Below, in pieces: positions 1-9,119 of a stretch of 64,000 bases of DNA. The translations under genes were made by a program, and so were the position numbers. Within the stretch, counting starts at the first letter, position 1, and the number at the start of each line of letters is the position of its first letter. Below the pieces are notes generated by a model. It saw only the letters and a list, made by a program, of their open reading frames with translations, searched no databases and was not told where the DNA came from. Location: contig LADP01000001.1 of NCBI GenBank assembly GCA_000961575.1, forward strand, positions 1-64,000, given 5' to 3'. This DNA comes from Peptococcaceae bacterium BRH_c8a. GTDB taxonomy: Bacteria > Bacillota > Desulfotomaculia > Desulfotomaculales > Desulfallaceae.

Positions 1-815
1 ACATCGTAGTCTACCTGAACAAAGCCGACATGGTTGACGACGAAGAGCTGCTGGAACTGGTCGACATGGAAGTACGCGACCTGCTAAACATTTATGAATT
101 CCCCGGCGACGATACTCCCATCATCACCGGCTCCGCCCTAAAGGCGCTGGAATGCGGCTGCGGCAAACGCGAATGTGACTGGTGCAAGAGCATCTGGGAA
201 CTAATGGACGCCGTCGACGAATACATTCCCAACCCCGAACGTGACGTCGACAAGCCGTTCCTGATGCCCGTAGAAGATGTATTCACCATCACCGGACGCG
301 GCACCGTGGCCACCGGTCGTATCGAGCGCGGTCTGGTTAAGACCGGCGAAGAAATCGAAATCGTAGGTCTGATGGATAAACCACGCAAGACCGTCGTCAC
401 CGGCGTGGAAATGTTCCGCAAAATCCTTGACCGCGGTGAGGCCGGCGACAACGTTGGCTGCCTGCTGCGCGGCGTAGATCGCAAAGAGATTGAGCGCGGC
501 CAAGTGCTCGCCAAGCCCGGCAGCATTAAGCCACACACCAAGTACAACGCCGAAGTATACGTCCTGACCAAAGAAGAGGGTGGCCGGCACACTCCGTTCT
601 TTAACGGTTACCGTCCGCAGTTCTACTTCCGTACCACCGACGTAACCGGCATCGTCCAGTTGCCCGATGGCGTGGAAATGGTCATGCCCGGCGACAACAT
701 CAAGGTAGATATTGAGTTAATCACCCCCATCGCCATCGAGGAAGGCTTGCGTTTCGCCATCCGTGAAGGTGGCCGTACTGTGGGCGCCGGCGTTGTTACC
801 GGCATTAATGAGTAA
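1..815 (+). CDS. tuf: Elongation factor Tu, 3' part (copy 1)
   Basis: This is the C-terminal two thirds of EF-Tu, the GTPase that brings aminoacyl-tRNA to the ribosome. The start lies before the window; the reading frame has codons from base 3. Visible are the NKAD GTP-binding motif near the left edge and the two beta-barrel domains. An insert with the cysteines of [10 protein letters not shown] sits after the G domain. The 815 bases match the end of the second tuf copy (16729-17543) and the match stops at the stop codon, as expected from gene conversion. It lies just before rpmG-secE-nusG. Confidence 0.98.
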   Translation, partial: IVVYLNKADMVDDEELLELVDMEVRDLLNIYEFPGDDTPIITGSALKALECGCGKRECDWCKSIWELMDAVDEYIPNPERDVDKPFLMPVEDVFTITGRGTVATGRIERGLVKTGEEIEIVGLMDKPRKTVVTGVEMFRKILDRGEAGDNVGCLLRGVDRKEIERGQVLAKPGSIKPHTKYNAEVYVLTKEEGGRHTPFFNGYRPQFYFRTTDVTGIVQLPDGVEMVMPGDNIKVDIELITPIAIEEGLRFAIREGGRTVGAGVVTGINE

Positions 816-841
816 ACAAGGCGATTATAAGAAGGACAGGA

Positions 842-867
842 CAGGAATCGGCAAGGGTCGGTTCCTG
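842..867 (+). terminator. Stem-loop after tuf copy 1
   Basis: A stem of about 11 base pairs with GU wobbles (AGGAATCGGC against GTCGGTTCCT, loop AAGG) starts 26 bases after the tuf stop. The tract that follows is only moderately T-rich (CTTAATCTTCTT), so it may be a weak terminator or an mRNA-stabilising 3' structure. It directly precedes a good promoter, which favours termination. Confidence 0.5.
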
Positions 868-880
868 ATCCTTAATCTTC

Positions 881-909
881 TTGACACTGTTTGTGAACTG
901 TGATAAAGT
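881..909 (+). promoter_or_regulatory. Sigma-A promoter for rpmG-secE-nusG
   Basis: TTGACA at 881-886 is followed 17 bases later by TAAAGT at 904-909 (four of six consensus positions). It sits after the stem-loop behind tuf and about 120 bases before rpmG. The rest of this 217-base gap (816-1032) shows nothing else I can name. Confidence 0.6.
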
Positions 910-1032
910 TGCAAAGGTACCCCTAAAATGCGGGTTTTTAAAAGGATTCGACATGGTGGTTTTTTAAACATCCTTTAGAACATCCCATTTTGAAGGCGGT
1001 ATGTCTTTTTTTAGTTTATGGAGGTGGTTTTC

Positions 1033-1182
1033 ATGAGAGTGGGAGTTACCCTGGCTTGCACCGAATGCAAACGCAGGAATTATTCAACAACCAAGAACAA
1101 AAAGAACGATCCCAACCGTATTGAAATGAAAAAATATTGCCGGTTTTGCCAAACACATACCATGCACAAGGAAACCAGGTAA
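1033..1182 (+). CDS. rpmG: 50S ribosomal protein L33
   Basis: This 49-residue protein matches the size of bacterial L33. It has two CxxC pairs (CTEC near residue 10 and CRFC near residue 38), so this is the zinc-binding C+ form. L33 sits near the E site of the large subunit. The ATG follows GGAGGTGG with good spacing. The gene opens the rpmG-secE-nusG set typical of Gram-positive bacteria. No tRNA gene lies between it and secE. Confidence 0.95.
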   Translation: MRVGVTLACTECKRRNYSTTKNKKNDPNRIEMKKYCRFCQTHTMHKETR

Positions 1183-1353
1183 AACCTTATGCCCGGTTAT
1201 TACAATATTTAGTCGAGTGTTCGAGAAGGAGCACTGCAGATACGGGAAACCGAATGCGAAAGCAAAGCGTACATATTGGTGCGTGAGCGCCCAGCCATCG
1301 AAGCCCGGATCAGGTGCTACTTTTGGAACATCCTCTTTAAGGATGTGGCAAAA

Positions 1354-1653
1354 ATGGCTGTAGTAAAGAACCCCAAGAAAGACAAAGGCTCCGGTACCGG
1401 AAAAGAACTGGTTAAGAAAGACAACCGGAAAGAAGTAACCAAGAAAGCGGCTGCCCTCAAGCCCAACCGGTTAGAAAATGCCAGGTCGTTTTTCCGCGGA
1501 GTGCTTAATGAACTTAAAAAAGTGCACTGGCCCAGCCGCAGGGAAACCGTGATTTATACAGCGGTGGTTTTAGTCTCAGTGGTTTTTGTTGCCGTACTGA
1601 TATGGGTTTTCGATTTGATTCTCGGTTCGGTTATGGGCGTGTTCATAAAATAG
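1354..1653 (+). CDS. secE: Preprotein translocase subunit SecE
   Basis: SecE is the small clamp subunit of the SecYEG channel in the cytoplasmic membrane. The 99-residue protein has a lysine-rich N-terminal half, the conserved stretch LNELKKVHWPSR and one C-terminal membrane span. I chose the ATG at 1354 (MAVVKNPKK) because AAGGATG lies before it and upstream codons look non-coding; an in-frame GTG at 1276 would add 26 poorly conserved residues. It lies 171 bases after rpmG and 43 before nusG. Confidence 0.92.
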   Translation: MAVVKNPKKDKGSGTGKELVKKDNRKEVTKKAAALKPNRLENARSFFRGVLNELKKVHWPSRRETVIYTAVVLVSVVFVAVLIWVFDLILGSVMGVFIK

Positions 1654-1696
1654 ACAGGGAGGTGAGGGGCCTGCTTCACGCCGGTCCCTTGTATTT

Positions 1697-2224
1697 ATGA
1701 GCAGGCAATGGTATGTCATACACACCTATTCGGGGTATGAAAACAAGGTCAAAGCGAACCTGGAAAAACGAATCGAATCCATGAACATGGAAGACAAGAT
1801 TTTTCGGATCCTTGTGCCCATGGAAGACGAGATTGAAATCAAAGATGGCAAAAAAAAGATCACCAAACGCAAGGTGTTCCCGGGATACGTTTTGGTTGAA
1901 ATGATCATGACCGACGATTCATGGTATGTTGTACGCAACACGCCCGGGGTAACCGGGTTTGTAGGCAGCGGATCCAAGCCTATCCCCTTGGACGAGCATG
2001 AAGTGCAACAAATTATCAAGCAAATGGGTATGGACGAGCCGCGCACTAAGATTAATTTTGCCGTTGGCGAACAGGTACGGGTTATCTCCGGCCCCTTCGA
2101 GAATTTTGGCGGGGCGGTGGAAGAAATACTGTTGGATAAGGGTAAGATCAGGGTACTTATCAACATGTTCGGCCGGGAAACTCCGGTGGAACTTGAGTAT
2201 AACCAGGCAGAAAAAATAAACTAA
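1697..2224 (+). CDS. nusG: Transcription elongation and termination factor NusG
   Basis: NusG binds RNA polymerase and modulates pausing, Rho action and coupling to ribosomes. The 175-residue protein starts MSRQWYVIHTYSGYE, the hallmark of the NGN domain, and ends with a KOW domain (GEQVRVISGPFENFGG). The only strong Shine-Dalgarno run (GGGAGGTGAGG) lies about 28 bases before the ATG, so translation may depend on coupling with secE. No better in-frame start is visible. Confidence 0.96.
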   Translation: MSRQWYVIHTYSGYENKVKANLEKRIESMNMEDKIFRILVPMEDEIEIKDGKKKITKRKVFPGYVLVEMIMTDDSWYVVRNTPGVTGFVGSGSKPIPLDEHEVQQIIKQMGMDEPRTKINFAVGEQVRVISGPFENFGGAVEEILLDKGKIRVLINMFGRETPVELEYNQAEKIN

Positions 2225-2245
2225 GCAGCGGAGGAGGTGGACATT

Positions 2246-2668
2246 ATGGCCAAACGTGTGGCAGCAATTATCAAGCTGCAGGTGCCGGCAGGCAAGGCTA
2301 CCCCCGCTCCGCCGGTGGGTCCCGCCCTGGGTCAGCACGGGGTTAACATTATGCAGTTTGTTAAGGATTATAACGAGCGTACCGCCAAACAAGCGGGTAT
2401 GATCGTACCGGTGGAGATTACAGTATATGAAGACCGTTCATTTACATTCGTAACCAAAACCCCGCCGGCAGCGGTGCTTTTGAAAAAAGCAGCGGGTTTG
2501 GAGACTGCGTCCGGTGAGCCCAACAAGAAAAAGGTGGGCAAGGTAAGCAAGGATCAGGTTAAAGAAATCGCTGAGCTTAAAATGGAAGACCTGAACGCCA
2601 ACAACGTAGAAGCGGCTATGCGCATGGTTGAAGGCACGGCCCGCAGCATGGGGATAGAGATAAGCTAA
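2246..2668 (+). CDS. rplK: 50S ribosomal protein L11
   Basis: L11 is part of the GTPase-associated centre with L10 and the 23S rRNA. The 140-residue protein begins [20 protein letters not shown] with the usual proline-rich N-domain ([13 protein letters not shown]) and RNA-binding C-domain. The ATG at 2246 is preceded by GGAGGAGG; an in-frame GTG at 2237 overlaps that site and is rejected. It is 21 bases after nusG. Confidence 0.97.
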   Translation: MAKRVAAIIKLQVPAGKATPAPPVGPALGQHGVNIMQFVKDYNERTAKQAGMIVPVEITVYEDRSFTFVTKTPPAAVLLKKAAGLETASGEPNKKKVGKVSKDQVKEIAELKMEDLNANNVEAAMRMVEGTARSMGIEIS

Positions 2669-2737
2669 TAACTAGGTACTGCTTTTCAAAATCGTGGGAG
2701 GATTAATTTCCGCTAGTACCACAAGGAGGTTTGTAAA

Positions 2738-3436
2738 TTGCCCAAGCATGGTAAAAAGTATCAAGATGCAATTAAAAAAATTGACCGCGCCAAGCAGTAT
2801 GAGACTATGGAAGCAATGGAACTGGTCAAGGAAACTGCCGGAGCCAAGTTCGACGAAACTATTGAAGCTGCTATCCGGCTTGGTGTCGACCCGAGGCACG
2901 CGGATCAGCAGGTGCGTGGCGCAATGGTGTTGCCGCACGGAACGGGCAAAACCCGTACAGTGTTGGTATTTGCCAAAGGCGACAAGGTTAAAGAGGCCGA
3001 AGAGGCCGGTGCTGATTTTGTAGGCGCTGAAGATATGGTGGAAAAGATTCAGAAGGAAGGCTGGCTGGGTTTTGAAGTGGCCATTGCCACCCCGGATATG
3101 ATGGGCGTGGTTGGTAAACTAGGTCGGGTCCTTGGTCCCCGCGGACTAATGCCTAACCCTAAAACCGGTACCGTTACCTTCGATGTAGCCCGTGCGATAC
3201 AAGAAGTTAAAGCGGGTAAGATTGAATACCGGGTAGATAAAGCCGGAAACATTCATACGCCGATCGGCAAAGCTTCCTTTGAACCGCAAAAACTGACTGA
3301 AAACATGAAGGCGCTAGTGGCTCAACTGATCAAGGTTAAGCCGTCGGCCGCCAAGGGCCAGTATATTAAGTCTGTTACAGTGTCCACCACAATGGGGCCC
3401 GGTATTAAGCTGAACGCACAGAAAATTAACCTTTAG
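2738..3436 (+). CDS. rplA: 50S ribosomal protein L1
   Basis: L1 forms the mobile stalk that releases deacylated tRNA and often represses its own operon. The 232-residue protein has the L1 signature around [18 protein letters not shown]. Translation starts at TTG (2738), seven bases after AAGGAGGT. The spacer from rplK contains GGTACT and AGTACC as a small inverted repeat, which could be part of an L1 target but is too short to claim. Confidence 0.97.
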   Translation: MPKHGKKYQDAIKKIDRAKQYETMEAMELVKETAGAKFDETIEAAIRLGVDPRHADQQVRGAMVLPHGTGKTRTVLVFAKGDKVKEAEEAGADFVGAEDMVEKIQKEGWLGFEVAIATPDMMGVVGKLGRVLGPRGLMPNPKTGTVTFDVARAIQEVKAGKIEYRVDKAGNIHTPIGKASFEPQKLTENMKALVAQLIKVKPSAAKGQYIKSVTVSTTMGPGIKLNAQKINL

Positions 3437-3462
3437 GGTTTTAGATTGTCAATATAATATGT

Positions 3463-3598
3463 TTTACCCGCCGTAGACAGTTTGGTGCCCCTTTAGGGCT
3501 TAATGGCCAGTCAGCCGCCAGCCGAGGCCGGAGTATTGACCCCAAAGCGTTTGCTTTACGGGCCTCTGGCATGCTGTTCTCGCGCCGGAGGCTTTTTT
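3463..3598 (+). ncRNA. L10 leader (autoregulatory mRNA leader of rplJL)
   Basis: The segment between rplA and rplJ has the recognisable L10 leader blocks: CCGTAGACAG followed by TTGGTGC, then a GCCGAGGCCGG block and a TTGACCCC-type linker. In Firmicutes the L10(L12)4 complex binds this RNA to control its own synthesis. The leader ends in a complete intrinsic attenuator (3562-3598). Assignment rests on motif recognition, not on a covariance search. Confidence 0.75.
3562..3598 (+). terminator. Attenuator of the L10 leader
   Basis: GCCTCTGGC (3562-3570) pairs fully with GCCGGAGGC (3584-3592, one GU pair) and is followed by six T residues. It lies before rplJ and after the L10 leader core, so it is best read as a conditional terminator controlled by L10 binding. 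Confidence 0.8.
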
Positions 3599-3603
3599 GG
3601 TGC

Positions 3604-3743
3604 TTGGTGCCAGGTGTTGCAAGTTTAATTTGTTGCAAATCTGCGATTTGCAACAAATTAAACTTGCAACACCTGGCACCAAAGCCAACCACCAAGCCAA
3701 CTCGCAACAAACCACAACTTGCAACACCTGGCACCAACACGGA
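3604..3743. repeat. Family A hairpin repeat, copy A1 plus half-site
   Basis: Two 38-base arms (3604-3641 and 3645-3682) are perfectly complementary around the loop TGC. The outer part is the shared core TGGTGCCAGGTGTTGCAA; the inner part (GTTTAATTTGTTGCAAATC) is specific to this copy. A right-arm half-site with the same core ends at about 3741. It lies between the L10 attenuator and the rplJ ribosome binding site. Confidence 0.9.
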
Positions 3744-3771
3744 AAAGACAGGCCCAAAGGAGGTGTACATA

Positions 3772-4311
3772 TTGCCGATTAGCAGACAGGAAAAAGAAGA
3801 GTTGCTACAGGAACTAAAAGGAAAAATGGAAGCGTCACAATTAATTATCCTGGCCGAGTACAAGGGACTGAACGTTGAAGCCATGACCAAGCTGCGCCGC
3901 AAACTGCGTGGTGTGGGCAGCGAGATTAAAGTGGCCAAGAATACCATTACCAAATTAGCCGCCCAAGAAGCAGGCCTGGAAGAACTTAATACTTATCTGG
4001 AAGGCCCCGTGGCCATGACCTTTGGTTTTGATGATCCGGTGGCACCAGCCAAGGCGATGAGCGACTTTGCCAAGGAATATAAACTGCTGAATATTAAAGC
4101 CGGTATCCTGGAAGGACGTATTATCGACCCCCAAGCTATTAAGGCTCTAGCGGACCTGCCCTCGCGGGAAGTGCTGCTGGCCCAAGTATTGGGCGGCATG
4201 CAAACTCCCATGTATGGTTTTGCGGGCGCACTACAAGGTCTCTTAAGGAACCTGGTTTATGTGCTTGACGCCGTGCGGGAGAAGAAAGCAGAAGAAGCAG
4301 CAGCAAGTTAA
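3772..4311 (+). CDS. rplJ: 50S ribosomal protein L10
   Basis: L10 anchors the L7/L12 stalk to the large subunit. The 179-residue protein begins (TTG)PISRQEKEELLQELKGK and has the usual conserved block YKGLNVEAMTKLRR and the helical C-terminal L12-binding tail. The TTG at 3772 follows AAAGGAGGTG. Longer in-frame extensions run through the family A repeat and are not real. Expression is probably controlled by the L10 leader and attenuator upstream. Confidence 0.95.
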   Translation: MPISRQEKEELLQELKGKMEASQLIILAEYKGLNVEAMTKLRRKLRGVGSEIKVAKNTITKLAAQEAGLEELNTYLEGPVAMTFGFDDPVAPAKAMSDFAKEYKLLNIKAGILEGRIIDPQAIKALADLPSREVLLAQVLGGMQTPMYGFAGALQGLLRNLVYVLDAVREKKAEEAAAS

Positions 4312-4467
4312 AAGTGTGATGAAAAATCACGCTAAGCTTTTATAAACAGACCTGCAGACTAAGGGAGTAAGAATGAAGAGTGGTTTATCATCTTGAATTA
4401 TTCTGAATTCTGACTACTGAATTCTGACTACTAAAAAAATACCCTTAAATTCAAGGAGGTTTATTAA

Positions 4468-4848
4468 ATGTCCAAAGTAAATGAAATTCTAGAAGCCGTT
4501 AAAGGCCTTACCGTTCTGGAACTGGCCGAACTGGTTAAAGCATTTGAAGAAGAATTTGGTGTTAGTGCTGCCGCCCCTATGGCTATGGCTATGCCTATGG
4601 CCGGTGCCGCCGCTGCCCCCGAAGCTGAAGAAGAACAAACTGAATTTGATGTAATTCTCTCCTCGGTTGGCGATAAGAAAGTTAACGTCATCAAAGTAGT
4701 TCGCGAAGCTACCGGCCTGGGCCTGAAAGAATCCAAGGAACTGGTAGACAGCGCTCCCAAGCCGATTAAAGAGAAAATTGGCAAAGATGAAGCCGAAGCT
4801 CTCAAGGCCAAGCTGGTCGAAGCTGGCGCCACCGTTGAAATCAAGTAA
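4468..4848 (+). CDS. rplL: 50S ribosomal protein L7/L12
   Basis: This is the stalk protein that recruits translation factors. The 126-residue protein has the N-terminal dimer domain, an alanine- and methionine-rich hinge ([14 protein letters not shown]) and the C-terminal factor-binding domain with [15 protein letters not shown] follows AAGGAGG. The 156-base gap after rplJ contains two GAATTCTGACTACT units, a short repeat also seen near 13130. Confidence 0.98.
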   Translation: MSKVNEILEAVKGLTVLELAELVKAFEEEFGVSAAAPMAMAMPMAGAAAAPEAEEEQTEFDVILSSVGDKKVNVIKVVREATGLGLKESKELVDSAPKPIKEKIGKDEAEALKAKLVEAGATVEIK

Positions 4849-4878
4849 CATTTCTTAGCTGGATTTTTCAGCTGGTTT

Positions 4879-4910
4879 AAAGCCGTCCCCTAAAGGGACG
4901 GCTTTATTGC
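4879..4910 (+). terminator. Intrinsic terminator after rplL
   Basis: AAAGCCGTCCC (4879-4889) pairs perfectly with GGGACGGCTTT (4895-4905) across a 5-base loop, followed by ATTGC. It separates the rplKAJL unit from the rpoBC promoter, although partial read-through is common at this site in bacteria. Confidence 0.8.
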
Positions 4911-4990
4911 TTCCGGCGAAGGGGTGCCCCTACGGTATAGAATGATTGCTTATGCCGCGCAGCGGCATGGATGTGATACCATGTCACTAA

Positions 4991-5077
4991 CGCGGCACCA
5001 GCAAAAAATAAAAAGCAAGAGAGAGCGGAACGATATCACCGGGGCGCCCCACCACAACTAACATTAGAAGTATTTCT
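4991..5077 (+). repeat. Family B element, deletion remnant B1
   Basis: The linker-like CGCGGCACCAGCAAAAAATA is joined directly to the right end of the element (AGAGAGCGGAACGATATCACC and the ACAACTAACATTAGAAGTATTTC tail). The middle and left end found in complete copies (for example 48757-48992) are missing. The rest of the 4911-5157 gap includes GGGGTGCCCCTACGG, a half of the inverted repeat seen at 48563-48641. Confidence 0.7.
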
Positions 5078-5157
5078 ATGTAAATTATTTTCTGGTAGAG
5101 TATTTTCCGGGCAATATATCAATCAAAGTTGACCAAAAAAATACTGGCACTTCTTTC

Positions 5158-5186
5158 TTGACATGCATTTCATTGCATGGTATAAT
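5158..5186 (+). promoter_or_regulatory. Consensus sigma-A promoter for rpoBC
   Basis: TTGACA (5158-5163) and TATAAT (5181-5186) are both perfect and separated by exactly 17 bases. It lies about 300 bases before rpoB. Confidence 0.9.
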
Positions 5187-5192
5187 TCTAAG

Positions 5193-5482
5193 ATGTCGGT
5201 TCGGAAGAAGATGTATTTGCGTTAAATTTTTACCTGTGCTTTATTTTTTTGGCTCAAAAATGGAAAATCCGCTTGTGGAGGTTGTATCTGCCATAACAAC
5301 ACAGGCAATAATATCTAAGATAAGGTATTTTAATAAGCGAGGGATTGTATAAAACAAGACCTTGCTTTTCGTTGTTTGCTTTTATGGACGTGTTAAATGG
5401 TGTTTTTTAATCAGCCATATTTGCGTTTTTTGAACACCATCTTGAAATAGTTGTTACTTTTTGTGGGGGTGTGGTGCTGTAG
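5193..5482 (+). other. Long 5' untranslated leader of rpoB
   Basis: About 290 bases lie between the predicted transcription start and rpoB. The segment is AT-rich and has no terminator-like stem with a T-run. One inverted repeat, ATGGTGTT (5397-5404) with AACACCAT (5433-5440), encloses two T-runs. A 64-codon reading frame at 5158-5352 begins inside the promoter and has no ribosome binding site, so I do not call it. Confidence 0.6.
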
Positions 5483-8400
5483 ATGTATCCTGAGCAACTG
5501 GGCAAAAGAACCCGATGGAGTTTCGGTAAATTGCGCGAGGTCTTGGAACTGCCCAACCTGATCGAGGTCCAGCGCAATTCGTACGTCTGGTTCCTAAAGT
5601 CGGGACTGCGGGAAGTTTTTCATGACATTTCCCCGATCCAAGATTTTACCGGAAACCTGGTGCTGGAATTTCTAGATTATAATCTGGGAAATGCCAAGTA
5701 CAGCGTCGAGGAATGTAAGGAGCGCGATGTAACCTTTGCCGCTCCCTTGCGGGTCAAGGTACGCCTAATCAACAAGGAAACCGGTGAGGTCAAGGAGCAG
5801 GAAGTATTTATGGGCGACTTCCCGCTAATGACCGACAAGGGTACCTTCATTATTAACGGGGCTGAACGGGTAATTGTCAGTCAGCTGGTACGATCGCCAG
5901 GTGTCTATTTCTCCGAGACCATCGACCCCAGCGGCAAAAAGCTTTTTGGCGGCACTATTATTCCCAACCGGGGCGCCTGGCTGGAGTTTGAAACCGACGT
6001 CAATGACCAGATCTTTGTACGCATTGACCGCACCAGGAAAATCCCGGTGACAGTGCTGATTAGGGCCCTGGGATATGGTTCAAACGCCAGAATTATGGAT
6101 CTGTTTGAAGAAAACAGGCACGTTCAAGAAACCTTGGCCCGGGATAACACCGACTCTGAAGAAGACGCTCTGGTCGAAATCTACAAGCGCCTGCGCCCGG
6201 GTGAACCGCCAACAGTGGACAACGCCCGTTCCTTGCTGGACGCGTTGTTTTTCGACCCCAAGCGTTACGACCTGGCCAACGTGGGCCGTTACAAAGTGCA
6301 GAAAAAGTTAAAACACGGTATTTTGTATCGCTATCCCGAAGGTGAGGACGGGCCTACTGAGTTTGATGAGCTGTTAAAAGCGGATGTGCCGGTGACCCGG
6401 GAGTTTATCCGTGTCCTCTCACCCAAAGATATTATCGAGGCCGTGCGCTACCTGCTGCGCCTAATGGATGGCGAGGGCAGAGTGGACGATATTGATCATC
6501 TGGGCAACCGGCGGCTGCGTTCGGTGGGGGAATTACTGCAAAACCAGTTTCGCATCGGGCTGTCCCGGATGGAACGCGTGGTTCGTGAGCGCATGACCAT
6601 TCAGGACGTTGACGTAATTACACCCCAAGTGCTGATTAACATTCGGCCGGTGGTGGCCTCCATTAAAGAGTTTTTTGGCTCCAGCCAGTTAAGCCAATTT
6701 ATGGACCAGACCAATCCGTTGGCCGAATTAACGCATAAACGCCGTCTGTCGGCGCTGGGGCCGGGCGGCCTGTCCCGGGAACGGGCCGGTTTCGAGGTGC
6801 GGGACGTGCACCACTCTCACTATGGTCGCATGTGCCCCATTGAGACCCCTGAAGGTCCCAACATTGGTTTAATTGGGTCGCTGTCCTGTTTTGCCCGGAT
6901 CAACCAGTTCGGATTTATAGAAACCCCTTACCGCAGGGTGGACAAGGAAAGCAAGCTGGTCACCGAAGAATTTATTTACCTTACCGCCGATGAAGAAGAA
7001 GAGATGATCGTCGCCCAGGCTAACGCTGTGTTGGATGAAAACTCTCATTTCGCTGAAGAACGGGTTAACGCCCGGCACGGCCGGGAAATCCTGGTGGTGC
7101 CGGCTGAACATGTGGACTACATGGATGTTTCACCTAAACAGGTGTTTAGTATCGCCACCTCGCTAATCCCGTTTTTGGAACACGATGATGCCAACCGGGC
7201 CCTGATGGGCGCCAACATGCAGCGCCAGGCCGTGCCGCTGTTAAGAACCGAAGCACCGCTGGTGGGCACCGGCATTGAGTATACCGCGGCCCGGGACTCC
7301 GGCGTCGTGCTGATGGCGGGCAGTGACGGTATGGTGGAACGGGTTACCGCTACCGAGGTGATTCTCCGTTCTGATGAAGGTAAACAGGAAAAGCACAAAT
7401 TGCTAAAATTTTCTCGTTCCAACCAGGGTACGTGTATCAACCAGCGTCCTATTGTAGATAAGGGCGAGCGGGTCAAGGCCGGGCAGGTTATCGCCGACGG
7501 CCCTTCCACCGATTTTGGTGAACTGGCCCTGGGACGCAACGTGCTGGTAGCGTTCATGCCCTGGGAAGGTTACAACTACGAGGACGCCATTCTGGTCAGT
7601 GAAAAAATGGTCAAGGAGGACTACTTTACCTCCATTCATATAGAAGAATACGAGTGCGACGCCCGGGATACCAAACTGGGTCCCGAGGAAATTACCCGCG
7701 ACATCCCTAACGTGGGTGAAGAAATACTGAAAGATTTGGACGACCGCGGGATTATCCGCACCGGCGCCGAAGTCCGCCCCGGAGATATCCTGGTGGGTAA
7801 GGTAACCCCCAAAGGTGAAACTGAACTCACCGCCGAGGAACGTCTGCTGAGAGCCATCTTTGGCGAAAAGGCCCGGGAAGTGCGGGATACTTCGCTGCGG
7901 GTGCCCCACGGGGAATCCGGCAAAGTGGTTGACGTTAAGGTGTTTTCCCGGGATAACGGCGATGAACTGCCACCCGGCGTCAATCAATTGGTGCGGGTGT
8001 ATATAGCGCAAAAGCGCAAAATTTCCGAAGGTGACAAGATGGCCGGCCGGCATGGTAACAAGGGTGTCATCGCCCGCATTCTGCCGGAAGAGGATATGCC
8101 CTTTTTACCGGACGGGACACCACTTGAAATAGTGCTTAACCCGCTGGGTGTGCCTTCGCGGATGAATATCGGACAGGTATTGGAAACCCATCTGGGCTGG
8201 GCGGCCCGCGCGCTGGGCATTAACGTGGCCACCCCGGTTTTTAACGGAGCCCGGGAAGAAGATATTATAGAACAATTGGAAAGGGCAGGCCTGCCCACCA
8301 ACGGCAAAATGACCCTTTTCGAGGGCCGTACAGGCGAGCCCTTTGAAAGTCCCATTACTGTGGGCTACGTGTATATGCTTAAACTGGCCCACCTGGTGGA

Positions 8401-9007
8401 TGATAAAATTCACGCCCGCTCCACCGGGCCGTACTCCCTGGTTACTCAACAGCCGCTGGGCGGTAAAGCGCAGTTCGGCGGCCAGCGGTTCGGTGAAATG
8501 GAAGTTTGGGCCCTGGAAGCGTACGGCGCAGCATACACGTTGCAAGAAATTCTCACCGTTAAGTCCGACGACGTGGTTGGCCGGGTTAAAACTTACGAAG
8601 CCATTGTCAAGGGTGAAAACGTACCCGAGCCCGGCGTACCTGAATCATTCAAGGTGCTGATTAAGGAACTGCAGAGTTTGTGCCTGGCGGTTAAGGTGCT
8701 GTCGGAGGACGAACGGGAGATTGAAATTAAAGAAGCTGAGGAAGATATTGCTGAAACCGCCAAGGATTTGGGTATCGAATTACACGATGACCGGGGGCGG
8801 CGCAGTGATTACGTTGAAGAAGAAGAAGGTGCAGTCGAAGAAGTAGCAGCAGACGAAGTTGAAGAGGTTGAAGTCGACGAAGAATTCCTGGCCGAAGACG
8901 ATAGTGATGAAGTCGTTAAGCTAGGGGCTGTGAATAACAAGGACGACGACTTGGCCGACTTAGAATCCGATGACGAAAGTTACGAAGACGACCTGGAAGA
9001 GGAGTAA
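5483..9007 (+). CDS. rpoB: RNA polymerase beta subunit
   Basis: This is the catalytic beta subunit of RNA polymerase, 1174 residues. Conserved blocks include the rifampicin region ([34 protein letters not shown], in parts), the GRHGNKGV motif and the C-terminal [22 protein letters not shown] clamp segment. The last 70 or so residues form a very acidic tail rich in Glu and Asp. The ATG at 5483 gives the usual [14 protein letters not shown] start, although the ribosome binding site is only a run of Gs. rpoC follows after a 112-base spacer. Confidence 0.98.
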   Translation: MYPEQLGKRTRWSFGKLREVLELPNLIEVQRNSYVWFLKSGLREVFHDISPIQDFTGNLVLEFLDYNLGNAKYSVEECKERDVTFAAPLRVKVRLINKETGEVKEQEVFMGDFPLMTDKGTFIINGAERVIVSQLVRSPGVYFSETIDPSGKKLFGGTIIPNRGAWLEFETDVNDQIFVRIDRTRKIPVTVLIRALGYGSNARIMDLFEENRHVQETLARDNTDSEEDALVEIYKRLRPGEPPTVDNARSLLDALFFDPKRYDLANVGRYKVQKKLKHGILYRYPEGEDGPTEFDELLKADVPVTREFIRVLSPKDIIEAVRYLLRLMDGEGRVDDIDHLGNRRLRSVGELLQNQFRIGLSRMERVVRERMTIQDVDVITPQVLINIRPVVASIKEFFGSSQLSQFMDQTNPLAELTHKRRLSALGPGGLSRERAGFEVRDVHHSHYGRMCPIETPEGPNIGLIGSLSCFARINQFGFIETPYRRVDKESKLVTEEFIYLTADEEEEMIVAQANAVLDENSHFAEERVNARHGREILVVPAEHVDYMDVSPKQVFSIATSLIPFLEHDDANRALMGANMQRQAVPLLRTEAPLVGTGIEYTAARDSGVVLMAGSDGMVERVTATEVILRSDEGKQEKHKLLKFSRSNQGTCINQRPIVDKGERVKAGQVIADGPSTDFGELALGRNVLVAFMPWEGYNYEDAILVSEKMVKEDYFTSIHIEEYECDARDTKLGPEEITRDIPNVGEEILKDLDDRGIIRTGAEVRPGDILVGKVTPKGETELTAEERLLRAIFGEKAREVRDTSLRVPHGESGKVVDVKVFSRDNGDELPPGVNQLVRVYIAQKRKISEGDKMAGRHGNKGVIARILPEEDMPFLPDGTPLEIVLNPLGVPSRMNIGQVLETHLGWAARALGINVATPVFNGAREEDIIEQLERAGLPTNGKMTLFEGRTGEPFESPITVGYVYMLKLAHLVDDKIHARSTGPYSLVTQQPLGGKAQFGGQRFGEMEVWALEAYGAAYTLQEILTVKSDDVVGRVKTYEAIVKGENVPEPGVPESFKVLIKELQSLCLAVKVLSEDEREIEIKEAEEDIAETAKDLGIELHDDRGRRSDYVEEEEGAVEEVAADEVEEVEVDEEFLAEDDSDEVVKLGAVNNKDDDLADLESDDESYEDDLEEE

Positions 9008-9014
9008 ATAGTGG

Positions 9015-9095
9015 TTGGACACAAAGTCTTTTGTGTCCAAACTGCACGCTTTCAGTCAAAATAGTGCCACCTGTTGGGGACAACAGACGGCACTA
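9015..9095 (+). other. Two mRNA hairpins between rpoB and rpoC
   Basis: Hairpin 1: TTGGACACAAA (9015-9025) pairs perfectly with TTTGTGTCCAA (9030-9040), loop GTCT. Hairpin 2: TAGTGCC (9062-9068) pairs with GGCACTA (9089-9095), and inside it CTGTTG (9071-9076) pairs with CAACAG (9081-9086), loop GGGA. Neither has a T-run, so they are not intrinsic terminators; they may be RNA processing, stability or translation elements. Confidence 0.75.
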
Positions 9096-9119
9096 GATAG
9101 CCGGAAAGGAGCGAGGTCC

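Noticed and set aside
816-1353. tRNA genes near tuf, rpmG and secE
   Set aside because: This is a common place for tRNA-Trp in Firmicutes, but I found no cloverleaf or conserved T-loop word here or elsewhere in the window.
5158-5352. 64-codon reading frame before rpoB
   Set aside because: It starts inside the -35 box of the rpoB promoter, lacks a ribosome binding site and has no recognisable pattern.
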